Shown here: piece by piece, positions 5,215-14,356 of the stretch
How the letters are laid out: each line of letters opens with the position of its first letter
How positions within the stretch are numbered: position 1 is the stretch's first letter
Assembly: GCA_964390295.1 (NCBI GenBank)
Contig: CAYMHR010000015.1
Coordinates: 1-29,572, forward strand
Direction: 5' to 3'
Length of the DNA stretch: 29,572 nt
Source of the DNA: RGIG3009 sp964390295
Lineage (GTDB): Bacteria; Bacillota; Clostridia; Oscillospirales; Acutalibacteraceae
Translations under genes and position numbers: made by a program
The notes under the pieces: generated by a model
The model's database searches: none
The model's input: the letters and a program-made list of their open reading frames with translations, nothing else
Told to the model about the DNA's origin: nothing

Positions 5215-7440
5215 ATGAGCTTGAGAATTGCGCTTGCCGGCAACCCAAACTGCGGCAAGACGACACTGTTTAACGCATTGACCGGTTCCAATCAGTACGT
5301 GGGTAACTGGCCGGGCGTTACGGTGGAAAAAAAGGAAGGCAAGTTGAAGGGTGAAAAGGGAGTTGTCGTTACCGACCTTCCCGGTATCTATTCCTTGTCG
5401 CCGTACACGCTGGAAGAAGTTGTGGCGCGTAACTACCTGATCGGTGAACGTCCCGATGCGATTTTGAACATCGTTGACGGCACCAACCTGGAGCGTAACC
5501 TGTACTTAACCACCCAGCTGATGGAGCTGGGAATCCCGGTCGTCGTGGCGATCAATATGATGGACGTCGTGCGTAAAAACGGCGACAGCATTAAAACTGA
5601 CGTCCTTGCGGCGGAACTGGGGTGCCCCGTAGTGGAAATCTCCGCGCTGAAGGGCCACGGTATTGATGAGGCGACGAAAACGGCGATTCGTGCGGCGCAA
5701 AGTGGTAAAGCGGTGCCGAATCACAACTTTTCCGGTACCGTCGAGCACGTTATCGCCCATATCGAGGAGGCTGCCGTTCATTCCATGCCGGAGGAGCAGC
5801 AGCGTTGGTATGCGATCAAAATCTTCGAGCGAGACGATAAGGTGCTGGAACAGCTTCAGCTGGACGAGATCACCCGTGCCCATATTGAAGATGACATCGC
5901 CGCTGTGGAAGCTTCCATGGATGACGATTCCGAAAGCATCATTACAAACGAACGCTACGTTTACATCGGTCAGCTGATGAAGACCTGCTACAAGAAAAAA
6001 TCGGTCGGCAAATTGACTCTTTCGGATAAGATTGATCGCATTGTTACTAACCGTATTCTGGCGTTGCCCATCTTTGCGGCAATTATGTGGTTGGTATATA
6101 CCCTGTCCATCGGTACCGTGGGTGATTTTACCGTTACCTTCATGAACGACGGCTTGTTCGGCTCCTTTGCCGAAACCTTCCCCGACACCTTTATGGCCGG
6201 GTGGTACAGTATTCCGGATTTGCTGGAAATGCTTCTGTGTCGCGACGGAGTGCCGATCATTGCCGAATGGCTGTACAGCCTGATCATGGACGGCATCGTC
6301 GGCGGCGTCGGCGCGGTTCTGGGCTTTGTGCCGCAAATGCTGGTGTTGTTCCTGCTGTTGTCCATTTTGGAAGACTGCGGTTATATGTCCCGTGTGGCGT
6401 TCATCATGGACCGTATTTTCCGTAAATTCGGCTTGTCCGGCAAGTCCTTTATTCCGATGCTGGTTGCCTCCGGTTGTGGCGTGCCCGGTGTCATGGCGTC
6501 CCGTACCATCGAGCAGGACCGTGATCGCAAAATGACTATCATGACTACCTGCTTCATTCCCTGTGGCGCAAAAATGCCGATTGTCGGTCTGATCGCCGGC
6601 GCGCTGTTCGGCGGTAGTGGCCTGATTGCTACGGCGGCGTACTTCATTGGCGTAGCGGCAGTCATCGTGTCGGGCATCCTCCTGAAAAAGACCAAGCCCT
6701 TCTCCGGCGACCCGGCACCGTTTGTTATGGAACTGCCTGCTTATCACGCACCGGTTGCCTCCAACGTTCTCCGTGCTACGTGGGAACGTGGCTGGAGCTT
6801 CATTAAGCGCGCCGGCACCGTGATTGTAGCGGCAAGCATTATCATCTGGGTGCTCAACAGCCTGACCTTTGAGGGTGGCTTCCATTACATCGGTGAAGGT
6901 GCCGAAGCCTCCATTCTGAACGTGATCGGTCACGGGTTGGCCGTCATCTTCAAACCGCTCGGCTTTGGTCAGTGGCAATCGGCGGTGGCGACGGCTCTCG
7001 GCTTGGTTGCCAAGGAAGAGGTCGTCGGCGTGTTTGGCGCACTGTCCTCCATGGCCAGCTCCGATGCGCTGGTATCTGCGGTTGAGGAAGGCAGCAAAGC
7101 GGTGACGCTGATCGGTCAGGAAATCTTCGGCGGCAGCCAGCTGGCCGGCTTCACCTTCCTGATCTTCAACCTGCTGTGCGCGCCCTGCTTCGCTGCCATG
7201 GGCGCTATCAAGCGCGAAATGAACAACGGCAAGTGGACGTTCTTCGCCATTGGATATATGTGCGTGTTTGCGTATGCTGTGTCGCTGATCGTGTATCAGC
7301 TCGGCTTGCTCTTCACGGGTGCCGCTTTCACGGTGTGGACGGCGGTGGCGTTCATCGTGCTGGCATTCTTGATCTATATGCTGGTTCGTCCGAATAAGTA
7401 TAACGACAATGAACTGCGCGTGCATACCGCGTCAAAATAA
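5215..7440 (+). CDS. feoB: Ferrous iron transporter FeoB
   Basis: FeoB (741 residues) imports Fe2+ across the cytoplasmic membrane. The N-terminal G domain has G1 GNPNCGKTT (residues 9-17), G3 DLPG (54-57), G4 NMMD (114-117) and G5 SALKG (143-147). Its switch region contains NWPGVTVEKKEG. A helical GDI-like domain follows to about residue 260, then the membrane part with two Gate motifs. The first Gate has CGYMSRVAFIMD…GKSFIPMLVASGCGVPG (cysteine in SGCGVPG), and the second has LGLVAKEEVVGVFGAL followed by LLCAPCFAA. Length is normal for the short FeoB form. A GAGAGAGGG ribosome binding site precedes the ATG. The operon context and repeated operators point to iron repression. Confidence 0.97.
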   Translation: MSLRIALAGNPNCGKTTLFNALTGSNQYVGNWPGVTVEKKEGKLKGEKGVVVTDLPGIYSLSPYTLEEVVARNYLIGERPDAILNIVDGTNLERNLYLTTQLMELGIPVVVAINMMDVVRKNGDSIKTDVLAAELGCPVVEISALKGHGIDEATKTAIRAAQSGKAVPNHNFSGTVEHVIAHIEEAAVHSMPEEQQRWYAIKIFERDDKVLEQLQLDEITRAHIEDDIAAVEASMDDDSESIITNERYVYIGQLMKTCYKKKSVGKLTLSDKIDRIVTNRILALPIFAAIMWLVYTLSIGTVGDFTVTFMNDGLFGSFAETFPDTFMAGWYSIPDLLEMLLCRDGVPIIAEWLYSLIMDGIVGGVGAVLGFVPQMLVLFLLLSILEDCGYMSRVAFIMDRIFRKFGLSGKSFIPMLVASGCGVPGVMASRTIEQDRDRKMTIMTTCFIPCGAKMPIVGLIAGALFGGSGLIATAAYFIGVAAVIVSGILLKKTKPFSGDPAPFVMELPAYHAPVASNVLRATWERGWSFIKRAGTVIVAASIIIWVLNSLTFEGGFHYIGEGAEASILNVIGHGLAVIFKPLGFGQWQSAVATALGLVAKEEVVGVFGALSSMASSDALVSAVEEGSKAVTLIGQEIFGGSQLAGFTFLIFNLLCAPCFAAMGAIKREMNNGKWTFFAIGYMCVFAYAVSLIVYQLGLLFTGAAFTVWTAVAFIVLAFLIYMLVRPNKYNDNELRVHTASK

Positions 7441-7454
7441 GGAGAGAAAAAGTT

Positions 7455-7616
7455 ATGTGGCCAACGATCCTGGTAGCGGCTATCGTGGCGGCGGTGTTCC
7501 TAGCCATCGTCATCCACGGAATCCGCAATAAGAAAAAGGGGAAAAGCTCCTGCGCTTGCGGCTGTTCGGGATGCGGCATGAAAGACGTCTGCCATTCCAA
7601 CGTGCAACCAAAGTGA
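7455..7616 (+). CDS. FeoB-associated Cys-rich small membrane protein
   Basis: This 53-residue gene starts 14 bases after the feoB stop, with AAGGAG overlapping that stop. The product has an N-terminal membrane segment (about residues 4-21, MWPTILVAAIVAAVFLAIV) followed by a basic stretch (RNKKKGK) and a cluster of five cysteines at 33, 35, 37, 40 and 46 in the pattern CxCxCxxC…C. This is the layout of the FeoB-associated Cys-rich membrane protein family, found next to feoB in many Firmicutes and thought to assist iron transfer at the inner membrane face. The positive-inside rule puts the cysteines in the cytoplasm. A biochemical role is not known to me. Confidence 0.9.
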   Translation: MWPTILVAAIVAAVFLAIVIHGIRNKKKGKSSCACGCSGCGMKDVCHSNVQPK

Positions 7617-7636
7617 TCGCTTGCCCCATAGTTTGC

Positions 7637-7676
7637 GACGACCGCCGTCCCTGCAGCACCTCGGACGGCGGTCGTC
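7637..7676 (+). terminator. Long hairpin ending the feo operon
   Basis: A perfect 14-base-pair stem (7637-7650 with 7663-7676) with a 12-base loop follows the small Cys-rich gene. The tract after it (CTTGCTATTTTG) is a poor T run, so termination may be incomplete. Confidence 0.7.
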
Positions 7677-7693
7677 CTTGCTATTTTGTCGAG

Positions 7694-7722
7694 TTGACAA
7701 AACTGCCGATCAGTGGTATATT
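7694..7722 (+). promoter_or_regulatory. Sigma-A promoter of ugd
   Basis: TTGACA (7694-7699), 17 bases, TATATT (7717-7722). The start near 7729 leaves a leader of about 160 bases before the ATG at 7889. In that leader I see an AAGGAG at 7747 placed directly against an ATG, too close for use, and no fold that I recognise. Confidence 0.85.
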
Positions 7723-7888
7723 AAAAATAGTTTAGCCAAGCTTATAAGGAGATGAAAACTGTTCGCTTGCATCGTCGTTGCCATAGGAAGCACCATAGGG
7801 ACGAATGACGCAAAACGCTTCTGCTGTCTGCGGAGCATCACAGAGATGTCGGGTGATCGGCAGGCAAGGAAACGAAAGGGGTTTACCT

Positions 7889-9073
7889 ATGAATATTGTG
7901 GTAGCCGGAACGGGCTATGTTGGACTGTCTATGGCGGTGTTGCTGTCACAACATCACAACGTCACTGCGGTCGACGTGGTTCCGGAAAAGGTGGAGCTTA
8001 TCAATGCCCGTCGGTCTCCGATCCGCGATGCCGATATTGAGGAGTACCTGCAAAGCAAACCATTGCGCCTTACTGCCACGTTGGACGGCGACACCGCTTA
8101 CCGTCAGGCGGAACTGGTCATTATTTCCACGCCAACCAACTACGATGAGCGAAAAAACTTTTTTGACACTTCCACGGTAGAGGAAGTGATTCGTCAGGTC
8201 ACAGCGGTCAATCCGCAGGCGGTGCTGGTGATCAAAAGCACCGTGCCCGTCGGCTTTACCGAGGAGGCGCGCCGTCGCTTCTCTTGCAATCGTCTGCTGT
8301 TCAGTCCGGAATTTCTGCGCGAAGGCCGCGCTTTATACGATAATTTGTATCCCAGTCGCATCGTCGTGGGCGTGCCGGCCGGGGAGCCGTCGTTGCAGCA
8401 GGCGGCTGAGCAGTTCGTGGCGCTGTTGCGCGAGGGTGCTTGCAAGACCGATATTGACGTGCGTTACATGAATCCCACCGAAGCCGAAGCGGTCAAGCTC
8501 TTTGCCAACACCTATTTGGCAATGCGTGTTTCATTTTTTAACGAGCTGGATACGTATGCCGTTACACGTGGCCTGGATTCCCGTTCGATTATTGAGGGAA
8601 TCGGTCTTGACCCACGCATTGGTTCCCATTACAACAATCCCTCCTTCGGCTACGGCGGCTATTGTCTTCCCAAGGATACCAAGCAGTTGCTGGCGAATTA
8701 CAGCGACGTGCCGCAAAATCTCATTTCTGCCATTGTAGCGGCCAATACCACACGCAAGGATTTTATTGCCGATCAGATCATTGCCCGCCATCCGAGTGCG
8801 GTGGGGGTTTATCGCCTAACCATGAAGTCTGGCAGTGATAATTTCCGTCAAAGCTCCGTTCAAGGTGTGATGAAGCGCATTAAGGCCAAGGGAATCCCGG
8901 TGATCGTGTACGAACCAACCATGCGCGATGATACCTTTTTCGGCAGTCGCGTGGTGCGCGATCTGAAGGAATTTAAGCGCGAAGCGGATGTCATTCTCGC
9001 CAATCGTTGTCATGAAGAACTGGCGGACGTCATGGATAAGGTTTACACGCGCGACTTGTATTTCCGTGATTAA
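7889..9073 (+). CDS. ugd: UDP-glucose 6-dehydrogenase
   Basis: The 394-residue enzyme oxidises UDP-glucose to UDP-glucuronate with two NAD+, supplying precursors for capsule or other surface polysaccharides. The N-terminal Rossmann motif is GTGYVGLS (residues 7-14), and STPTNYD and STVPVGF follow in the expected order. The catalytic cysteine is C259 in GYGGYCLPKDTKQL. The short C-terminal UDP-binding domain with KSGSDNFRQSS and VYEPT makes it the short HasB-like form. The frame extends upstream to 7805, but the ATG at 7889 begins exactly at the first strand and has AAAGGGG eight bases before it. It is a single-gene unit with its own promoter and terminator; no glycosyltransferase lies nearby, so the polymer is unknown. 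Confidence 0.95.
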   Translation: MNIVVAGTGYVGLSMAVLLSQHHNVTAVDVVPEKVELINARRSPIRDADIEEYLQSKPLRLTATLDGDTAYRQAELVIISTPTNYDERKNFFDTSTVEEVIRQVTAVNPQAVLVIKSTVPVGFTEEARRRFSCNRLLFSPEFLREGRALYDNLYPSRIVVGVPAGEPSLQQAAEQFVALLREGACKTDIDVRYMNPTEAEAVKLFANTYLAMRVSFFNELDTYAVTRGLDSRSIIEGIGLDPRIGSHYNNPSFGYGGYCLPKDTKQLLANYSDVPQNLISAIVAANTTRKDFIADQIIARHPSAVGVYRLTMKSGSDNFRQSSVQGVMKRIKAKGIPVIVYEPTMRDDTFFGSRVVRDLKEFKREADVILANRCHEELADVMDKVYTRDLYFRD

Positions 9074-9083
9074 CTAAAAAATA

Positions 9084-9126
9084 GCGCCCCTGCCGGTTGT
9101 TGTAAACCGACAGGGGCGTTCCTTTT
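9084..9126. terminator. Bidirectional terminator between ugd and the ABC-F gene
   Basis: A stem of 14 pairs with one C-A mismatch (9085 onward to 9118) is flanked by a T-rich tract on the right and an A-rich tract (AAAAAATA) on the left. It can end transcription of ugd on the plus strand and of the ABC-F gene on the minus strand. Confidence 0.85.
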
Positions 9127-9134
9127 TACAGTGA

Positions 9135-10733
9135 TTATGGGTTAGCGGCCTTCCATTCCAAATAATCGTCGTAGCACATGGTTTTATCCAAAATCGTGCC
9201 GTCGGGCTTAAACTCAATCACGCGATTGGCAACCGTTTGTATAAACTGGTGATCGTAGGAGGAGAACAGCACGTTACCCTTAAAGTCGATCAAGCCGTCG
9301 TTGACCGCTGTGATGGATTCCAAGTCCAAGTGGTTGGTCGGCTGATCGAGAAGCAACACGTTGGCTCCGAACATCATCATACGCGAGAGCATGCAACGAA
9401 CCTTTTCGCCGCCGGACAGCACCTTGACGGGCTTGAGTACGTCGTCGCCGGAAAAGAGCATTTTTCCCAAAAAGCCGCGCAGGTAGGTTTCGGTATTGTC
9501 GGAGGCGTACTGATTCAGCCATTGGATCAAATTCAGGTCGCATCCGTCGAAGAAGGCTGAATTATCCTTCGGAAAATAGGATTGCGAGGTAGTGCCGCCC
9601 CACTTGAACGAACCGGAATCCGGCTGAACTTCGCCCATCAGAATACGGAACAGCGCGGTAATCGCCAGCTCGTTTTCGCCAACAAAGGCGATTTTGTCGC
9701 CCTTATTAACGCGGAATGAAACGTGATCCAGCACCGTGACGTCGCCCTGCTTCAGGCAAATATCTTCAACGGCCAAAATTTCCTTACCGGCTTCCCGATC
9801 CATGGAAAAGCCGACAAATGGGTAACGTCGCGACGAAGCCGGCATTTCCTCCACCGACAGCTTTTCGATCAGCTTTTTACGCGAAGTCGCTTGCCGCGAT
9901 TTGGATTTGTTGGCGGAAAAGCGCTGAATAAAGTTTTGTAATTCGCGGATTTTGTCCTCCGCCTTTTTGTTTTGCTCGCGCATCAGCTTTTGCATCAACT
10001 GGCTGGAATCGTACCAGAAATCGTAGTTGCCAACGTAAATTTTAATTTTGTTGTAATCCACGTCCACGATGTGCGTGCACACATTGTTCAGGAAGTGACG
10101 GTCGTGCGATACCACAATCACGGTGCCGACGTAATCCATCAAAAAGTCCTCCAGCCAGGCGATGGAGGCGATATCCAAGTGGTTGGTTGGCTCGTCCAGC
10201 AAAATAATGTCGGGCTGGCCGAACAGGGCTTGTGCCAACAGAACCTTTACCTTTTCCTTGTCTGCCAGCGCAGTCATCGGCTGGTAAAGCAGATCGGCGG
10301 AGAGACCAAGACCCTGCAAAATTTGCCCGGCCTCGGTTTCTGCGTCCCAGCCGTTCAGTTCGGCAAATTCGCCCTCCAGCTCGGAGGCGAGCACGCCGTC
10401 TTCTTCGGTAAAATCCTCTTTGGCATATAACGCGTCCTTTTGCTGAATGATTTCGTACAGACGCGGATTGCCCTGCAAAATGGTATCCAACACCGTAAAA
10501 GCGTCGTAAGCGTAGTGATCCTGCTTCAGCACGGACATGCGATCGCTTTTGTCGATGATGACCTCGCCGGCAGACGGTTCCAAATCGCCCGACAAAATAC
10601 GCAAAAACGTGGATTTCCCGGCACCGTTGGCACCGATAACGCCGTAGCAGTTGCCCGGTGTAAACAGCAGGTTAACGTGTGTGAACAGGTTTTGTCCACT
10701 GAAATTGATTCCCAAATCCGATACGGTAATCAT
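9135..10733 (-). CDS. ABC-F family ATPase with one degenerate ATP site
   Basis: Two fused ABC domains without membrane segments, joined by a basic helical linker (about residues 245-300), make this a ribosome-associated ABC-F protein of the YkpA/YbiT type; 532 residues fit. Domain 1 has Walker A GANGAGKS (34-41) and Walker B LLDEPTNHLD with E181, but its signature is LADKE in place of LSGGE. Domain 2 has a good signature LSGGE (439-443) but GENELAIT lacks the Walker A lysine (I358), Walker B reads LLDQPTNHLD (Q464), and the switch histidine is tyrosine (Y493). One composite site is therefore complete and the other lacks all its key residues. The frame opens six codons earlier, but GGAGG sits four to five bases before the ATG at 10733. 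The membrane protein gene lies 24 bases upstream. Confidence 0.93.
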   Translation of the reverse strand: MITVSDLGINFSGQNLFTHVNLLFTPGNCYGVIGANGAGKSTFLRILSGDLEPSAGEVIIDKSDRMSVLKQDHYAYDAFTVLDTILQGNPRLYEIIQQKDALYAKEDFTEEDGVLASELEGEFAELNGWDAETEAGQILQGLGLSADLLYQPMTALADKEKVKVLLAQALFGQPDIILLDEPTNHLDIASIAWLEDFLMDYVGTVIVVSHDRHFLNNVCTHIVDVDYNKIKIYVGNYDFWYDSSQLMQKLMREQNKKAEDKIRELQNFIQRFSANKSKSRQATSRKKLIEKLSVEEMPASSRRYPFVGFSMDREAGKEILAVEDICLKQGDVTVLDHVSFRVNKGDKIAFVGENELAITALFRILMGEVQPDSGSFKWGGTTSQSYFPKDNSAFFDGCDLNLIQWLNQYASDNTETYLRGFLGKMLFSGDDVLKPVKVLSGGEKVRCMLSRMMMFGANVLLLDQPTNHLDLESITAVNDGLIDFKGNVLFSSYDHQFIQTVANRVIEFKPDGTILDKTMCYDDYLEWKAANP

Positions 10734-10757
10734 GGCTCCTCCAATAATCACGAAAAA

Positions 10758-11537
10758 TTACCTAACCATTTTACCACAGTTTTTCTGCCGTTGCAAGTCA
10801 TATGTGACGTTCTCTTGCGGAATTTGTGTGACAAGCCGCCGAATTATAGCGGCCTGTGCGGTGCGGTAACGTGCACTGGCGTATGGCAGGGGGAGCGACA
10901 GCAATATGGCCAGCACACCGATCCCGTGATGAATAACCGGTAATATCAATTCTGTTGTGTGTCTGCGGGTAGCGCGGCGTGCCAAGGACACCGCGTCACG
11001 CAATCGGCCACGATAGGATAGCAGATAGGGAAGTGCTTGCCATCGGAGCAAAAGAATCTCGGTACCGACAGTTGCCGCGATGACAAGAAGCACACCGAGT
11101 ATCGAGCACGTCAACCCCCACAATGCGTCCGAAGCCGTTGCTTGCTCTGCTAACGTACGTCCGATGGACAACAGCACCAGTGCCGGTAGCTGAAACAGAG
11201 CGTTGTACAGCAAACGGTGGCACCAAACCAATGCACGCCAGCCTAACGCTTTTTCATAGCCATGCCGATAGTAGCGGAACATCAGCAACCATTGCGCCGC
11301 CTCACGGTCAGCGATTAGCGTTTCAAAAAACAGGGCACACCCGGCCCGCAGGGGCGATAGCAATAGCAAGTCAAGTAGTAGCGCCGTGCCCAGCCTGACG
11401 GTTGCCTTTGCCGGAAAAAGCCATACCAGTCCCCACAACAGCCATTCGGCGGCCAGTACGAATACCTGCACAGCTACGGCGATCTGCCGTTTGCCGTGCA
11501 GGTATTCGTTGATTTGTCGGTTACTTATTCGTTGCAC
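10758..11537 (-). CDS. Unknown multi-pass membrane protein
   Basis: I do not recognise this 259-residue protein. It has about five hydrophobic segments (near residues 21-41, 48-68, 109-127, 138-160 and 204-222) separated by arginine-rich loops such as RYYRHGYEKALGWR and RGRLRDAVSLARRATRRH. The layout recalls bacterial integral membrane proteins of the DUF975 kind, but I cannot confirm this. The only start is GTG at 11537, as an in-frame stop lies two codons upstream; GGGTGATC, which pairs with the 3' end of 16S rRNA, sits just before it. It is 40 bases after the P-type ATPase stop and 24 bases before the ABC-F start, so the three are probably one transcript. Confidence 0.6.
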   Translation of the reverse strand: MQRISNRQINEYLHGKRQIAVAVQVFVLAAEWLLWGLVWLFPAKATVRLGTALLLDLLLLSPLRAGCALFFETLIADREAAQWLLMFRYYRHGYEKALGWRALVWCHRLLYNALFQLPALVLLSIGRTLAEQATASDALWGLTCSILGVLLVIAATVGTEILLLRWQALPYLLSYRGRLRDAVSLARRATRRHTTELILPVIHHGIGVLAILLSLPLPYASARYRTAQAAIIRRLVTQIPQENVTYDLQRQKNCGKMVR

Positions 11538-11577
11538 GAATGATCACCCGACCATAGTATGAACCGTTACCGCGGTT

Positions 11578-14250
11578 TTATAGAGTTCCTTTTCGCTGAA
11601 ACAGGCGCAGGGTTGCTTTACGAAGCAGGTCGAACGGAATAACCAGTGCCGATAACGTTACCACCCGAATCAGCTCGCCGCCCGTCAACGCAGCTGTGCG
11701 GAATAAGGAACCGCCGTAGTAGATTAGTCCGATTTGCACGACAACGATCAAACAGAGAATCAAGATGAACGCCGGGTTGCGATGCAAATGCGCCAGTAGG
11801 TTCAGTCGGGTAGTGCGGGCGTTAAAACAGTTGAAGATGCCGCAGAAGATGAACAGGGCAAAGAACGCAGTCATCCAGTAGAGCGGCAAAACGTCATAGC
11901 GAAAGGCGGAACGAAACGGTTCCCATTTCAAAAACGCCACGCAGAGTGCCACCGTGAATCCACCGGTGCATAAGATTTGATTCAGCATGTACCGATTCAA
12001 AATCGGCTCATCGCGTCGCTTCGGTAGTTCCTCCATGTATTCCACAAGCGGCGGCTCGCCGGCAAATGCCAACCCGGCCAACGTATCCATAATGATATTG
12101 ATCCATAGCATTTGCATCACCGTAACCGGCGTTTCCAGTCCGATTAGCGGCCCGATTACCGAAACTCCAACCGCACACAGATTCATCGTTAGCTGAAAAA
12201 CAATGAATTTTCGAATACTTTTGAAAATGGTGCGTCCATACAAGATGGCTTTGGCGATCGAGGCGAAATTGTTATCCAAAATCACGATGTCGCCCGCCTG
12301 TTTCGCTACCTCGGTGCCGCCTCCCATGGCAAAGCCAACGTCGGCTTTTTTCAGAGCCGGCGCATCGTTAACGCCGTCTCCGGTCATTCCCACCACCAAA
12401 CCGATTTCTTGCGAAATGCGGACCAGCCTGCTTTTATCAGCCGGTAAGGCGCGTGCGATCACTCGTAGTGAGGGGAGACGGCGCGCCAGCTCGCGGTCAT
12501 CCAGCATTGCTAGTTCAGCACCCGTCAGAATGGCGCGTGACGCATTACCGCTCAGCAGGCCGGCGGCCTCCGCAATCGCTGTGGCGGTCAGCTTGCTGTC
12601 GCCGGTCATCATCACAACCTGTATACCGGCGCGCTGTACCGTGCTGATTGCACGGCGCACTTCGGGGCGAAGCTCGTCGCGCAGTCCGGCAAGCCCTACC
12701 AAAATCAGTGACGACGGATTCTCGGTCAGCGGTTTCTCACAGACGGCAATGGCGATCATCCGCATAGCTTTTCGAGCAAGCGCCGCTTCTGCGTCATGCA
12801 ATCGTTTTTTATCTGTAAAGGGGATTGCCTTGCCGGCGCTGTCAAGGTATCGATCGCATCGTTCAAGCAGTTGCTCCGGTGCACCTTTGTAAAATGACAG
12901 TTGTGAGCAGGCTTCTCCGTTGAAGTTTGGAAGTGCACCGTGAAGCTCGGCACCGGACCATTTACGTGTGCTATCAAAGGAAATCTTCCCGGCAAGCGTA
13001 AGATCGGTACGCAATGGTCGGCGTTCCAGCACGTAGCGGAGCAGGGCTCGTTCAGTGGCATTTCCGCCCAACAATTCACCACCGGATAACTGACAGTCGG
13101 TGTTGTAAAGCCCTGATAATCGCAAAAGCTCCCACCGCGTTTTTTGCGTGTACAGTGATTCAACGTGAGGATAGACGTCTCCCTCGGCATCTACAAAAAG
13201 AGAAACCTCCGGTTGTCCCATCGTTAGCGTTCCGGTTTTATCGGTAAACAGAACGTTTAGACTTCCTGAGGTTTCGATTCCCACCAATTTACGCACCAGC
13301 ACGTGGTTTTTCAGCATACGCCGCATATTGGAGGACAGCACTACGGTGATCATCATGGGAAGTCCCTCCGGCACCGCGACGACGACTACCGTCAGTGCCA
13401 GTGTTACCGCGTGAAGCAAATGCCCGATCCATTGAGACGGATGGGACAGTGTGGCCAAGATCGCCGCTGTCGCAAAGTCGTTTTCCATGACGATCGAGTG
13501 AAATAAATCGGCCAGCGCCACCAAGCCGGCGGCACAAAACCCCAACCGGCTTAAGGTAGAGGCCAGTCCCTCCAGCCGCAACTTCAACGGACTGTCGCGC
13601 GTTTCTTCCTGAAGCTCGCTGGCGAGTGAGCCGTAAAGTGTAGCGTTACCAACGCGCGTGACGCACATGACCCCCTCGCCGGAGCAAACCACACAGCCCC
13701 GAAGCAGAGCGGAAGGGGAGGACAACTCCGGCGTGGAGGTATCGTCGCCGTCGGGGTGCTTTTCCGTTTCGGCACTTTCGCCATTCAGCGCCGATTGATC
13801 CACGCGTAGCTGTCCGCCGATCAGTCGCCCGTCGGCTGGGATTTTTTCTCCACTTTGCAGTAGTACAATGTCGCCGACCACCAATTCATCAACCGGCAGT
13901 GCGATCAGTTGGCCGCTTCTTCGCACGCGGCACGGTGTGGCGGCGGCTTCTTCTTGTAGCTTCTCGAACGCCGCCTCGCTACCATATTCCGATATCGTGG
14001 ACACCAGTGTGGCTAAAAATACGGCAATGGCGATGCCCACCGATTCGTACCAGTCGTGATTGCGTAATAGGAATACAAGATTAATAGCCAACACCGCCAG
14101 CAACACCTTGATGATCGGATCACCGAAATTGGCGATCAGTTGCTGAAAGAAGCCGCGCTTTTTTTGACATTTTAGCCTGTTATCACCGTATTCCTTTCGC
14201 GAGCGGTGTACCTCCGCCTCGCTTAATCCGGTAAGACGCTTTTCCTGCAT
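11578..14250 (-). CDS. Calcium-transporting P-type ATPase (PMCA-like)
   Basis: An 890-residue P2-type ATPase predicted to export Ca2+ across the cytoplasmic membrane. It shows the cation N-terminal domain (LTGLSEAEVHRSRKEYGDN), the actuator motif as NGES (156-159, usually TGES), PEGLP in M4 (294-298), phosphorylation site D337 in DKTGTLT, the KGAPE nucleotide-domain motif, TGDS, and MTGDGVNDAPALK. M6 reads MLWINIIMDTLAGLAF, which resembles plasma-membrane calcium pumps (one Ca2+ site) more than SERCA. The frame extends 41 codons upstream, but AAAGGAGG precedes the ATG at 14250 and matches the family N-terminus. It heads a probable minus-strand operon with the membrane protein and ABC-F genes. 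Mn2+ or another divalent ion cannot be excluded. Confidence 0.92.
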   Translation of the reverse strand: MQEKRLTGLSEAEVHRSRKEYGDNRLKCQKKRGFFQQLIANFGDPIIKVLLAVLAINLVFLLRNHDWYESVGIAIAVFLATLVSTISEYGSEAAFEKLQEEAAATPCRVRRSGQLIALPVDELVVGDIVLLQSGEKIPADGRLIGGQLRVDQSALNGESAETEKHPDGDDTSTPELSSPSALLRGCVVCSGEGVMCVTRVGNATLYGSLASELQEETRDSPLKLRLEGLASTLSRLGFCAAGLVALADLFHSIVMENDFATAAILATLSHPSQWIGHLLHAVTLALTVVVVAVPEGLPMMITVVLSSNMRRMLKNHVLVRKLVGIETSGSLNVLFTDKTGTLTMGQPEVSLFVDAEGDVYPHVESLYTQKTRWELLRLSGLYNTDCQLSGGELLGGNATERALLRYVLERRPLRTDLTLAGKISFDSTRKWSGAELHGALPNFNGEACSQLSFYKGAPEQLLERCDRYLDSAGKAIPFTDKKRLHDAEAALARKAMRMIAIAVCEKPLTENPSSLILVGLAGLRDELRPEVRRAISTVQRAGIQVVMMTGDSKLTATAIAEAAGLLSGNASRAILTGAELAMLDDRELARRLPSLRVIARALPADKSRLVRISQEIGLVVGMTGDGVNDAPALKKADVGFAMGGGTEVAKQAGDIVILDNNFASIAKAILYGRTIFKSIRKFIVFQLTMNLCAVGVSVIGPLIGLETPVTVMQMLWINIIMDTLAGLAFAGEPPLVEYMEELPKRRDEPILNRYMLNQILCTGGFTVALCVAFLKWEPFRSAFRYDVLPLYWMTAFFALFIFCGIFNCFNARTTRLNLLAHLHRNPAFILILCLIVVVQIGLIYYGGSLFRTAALTGGELIRVVTLSALVIPFDLLRKATLRLFQRKGTL

Positions 14251-14356
14251 TTTCCCGCCTCCTTTACGGTATACCATATTCAAAGCCTGTACCCGATAGA
14301 CCCGACGGCGATTTCTTCCATTATTCGGTAAAACCCGTTTTGTTTTGCTTACGATA

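Noticed and set aside
5506..7425. A 639-codon open frame on the minus strand
   Set aside because: It lies wholly inside feoB, opposite a gene with clear motifs, is rich in His/Arg/Gln as expected of an antisense shadow, and has no ribosome binding site.
7751..7807. Possible 18-codon leader peptide before ugd
   Set aside because: The AAGGAG touches the ATG directly, too close for initiation, and the peptide has no regulatory codon run.
10738..10751. Earlier start of the ABC-F gene at 10751
   Set aside because: The added six codons include the ribosome binding site that serves the ATG at 10733, where the family sequence begins.
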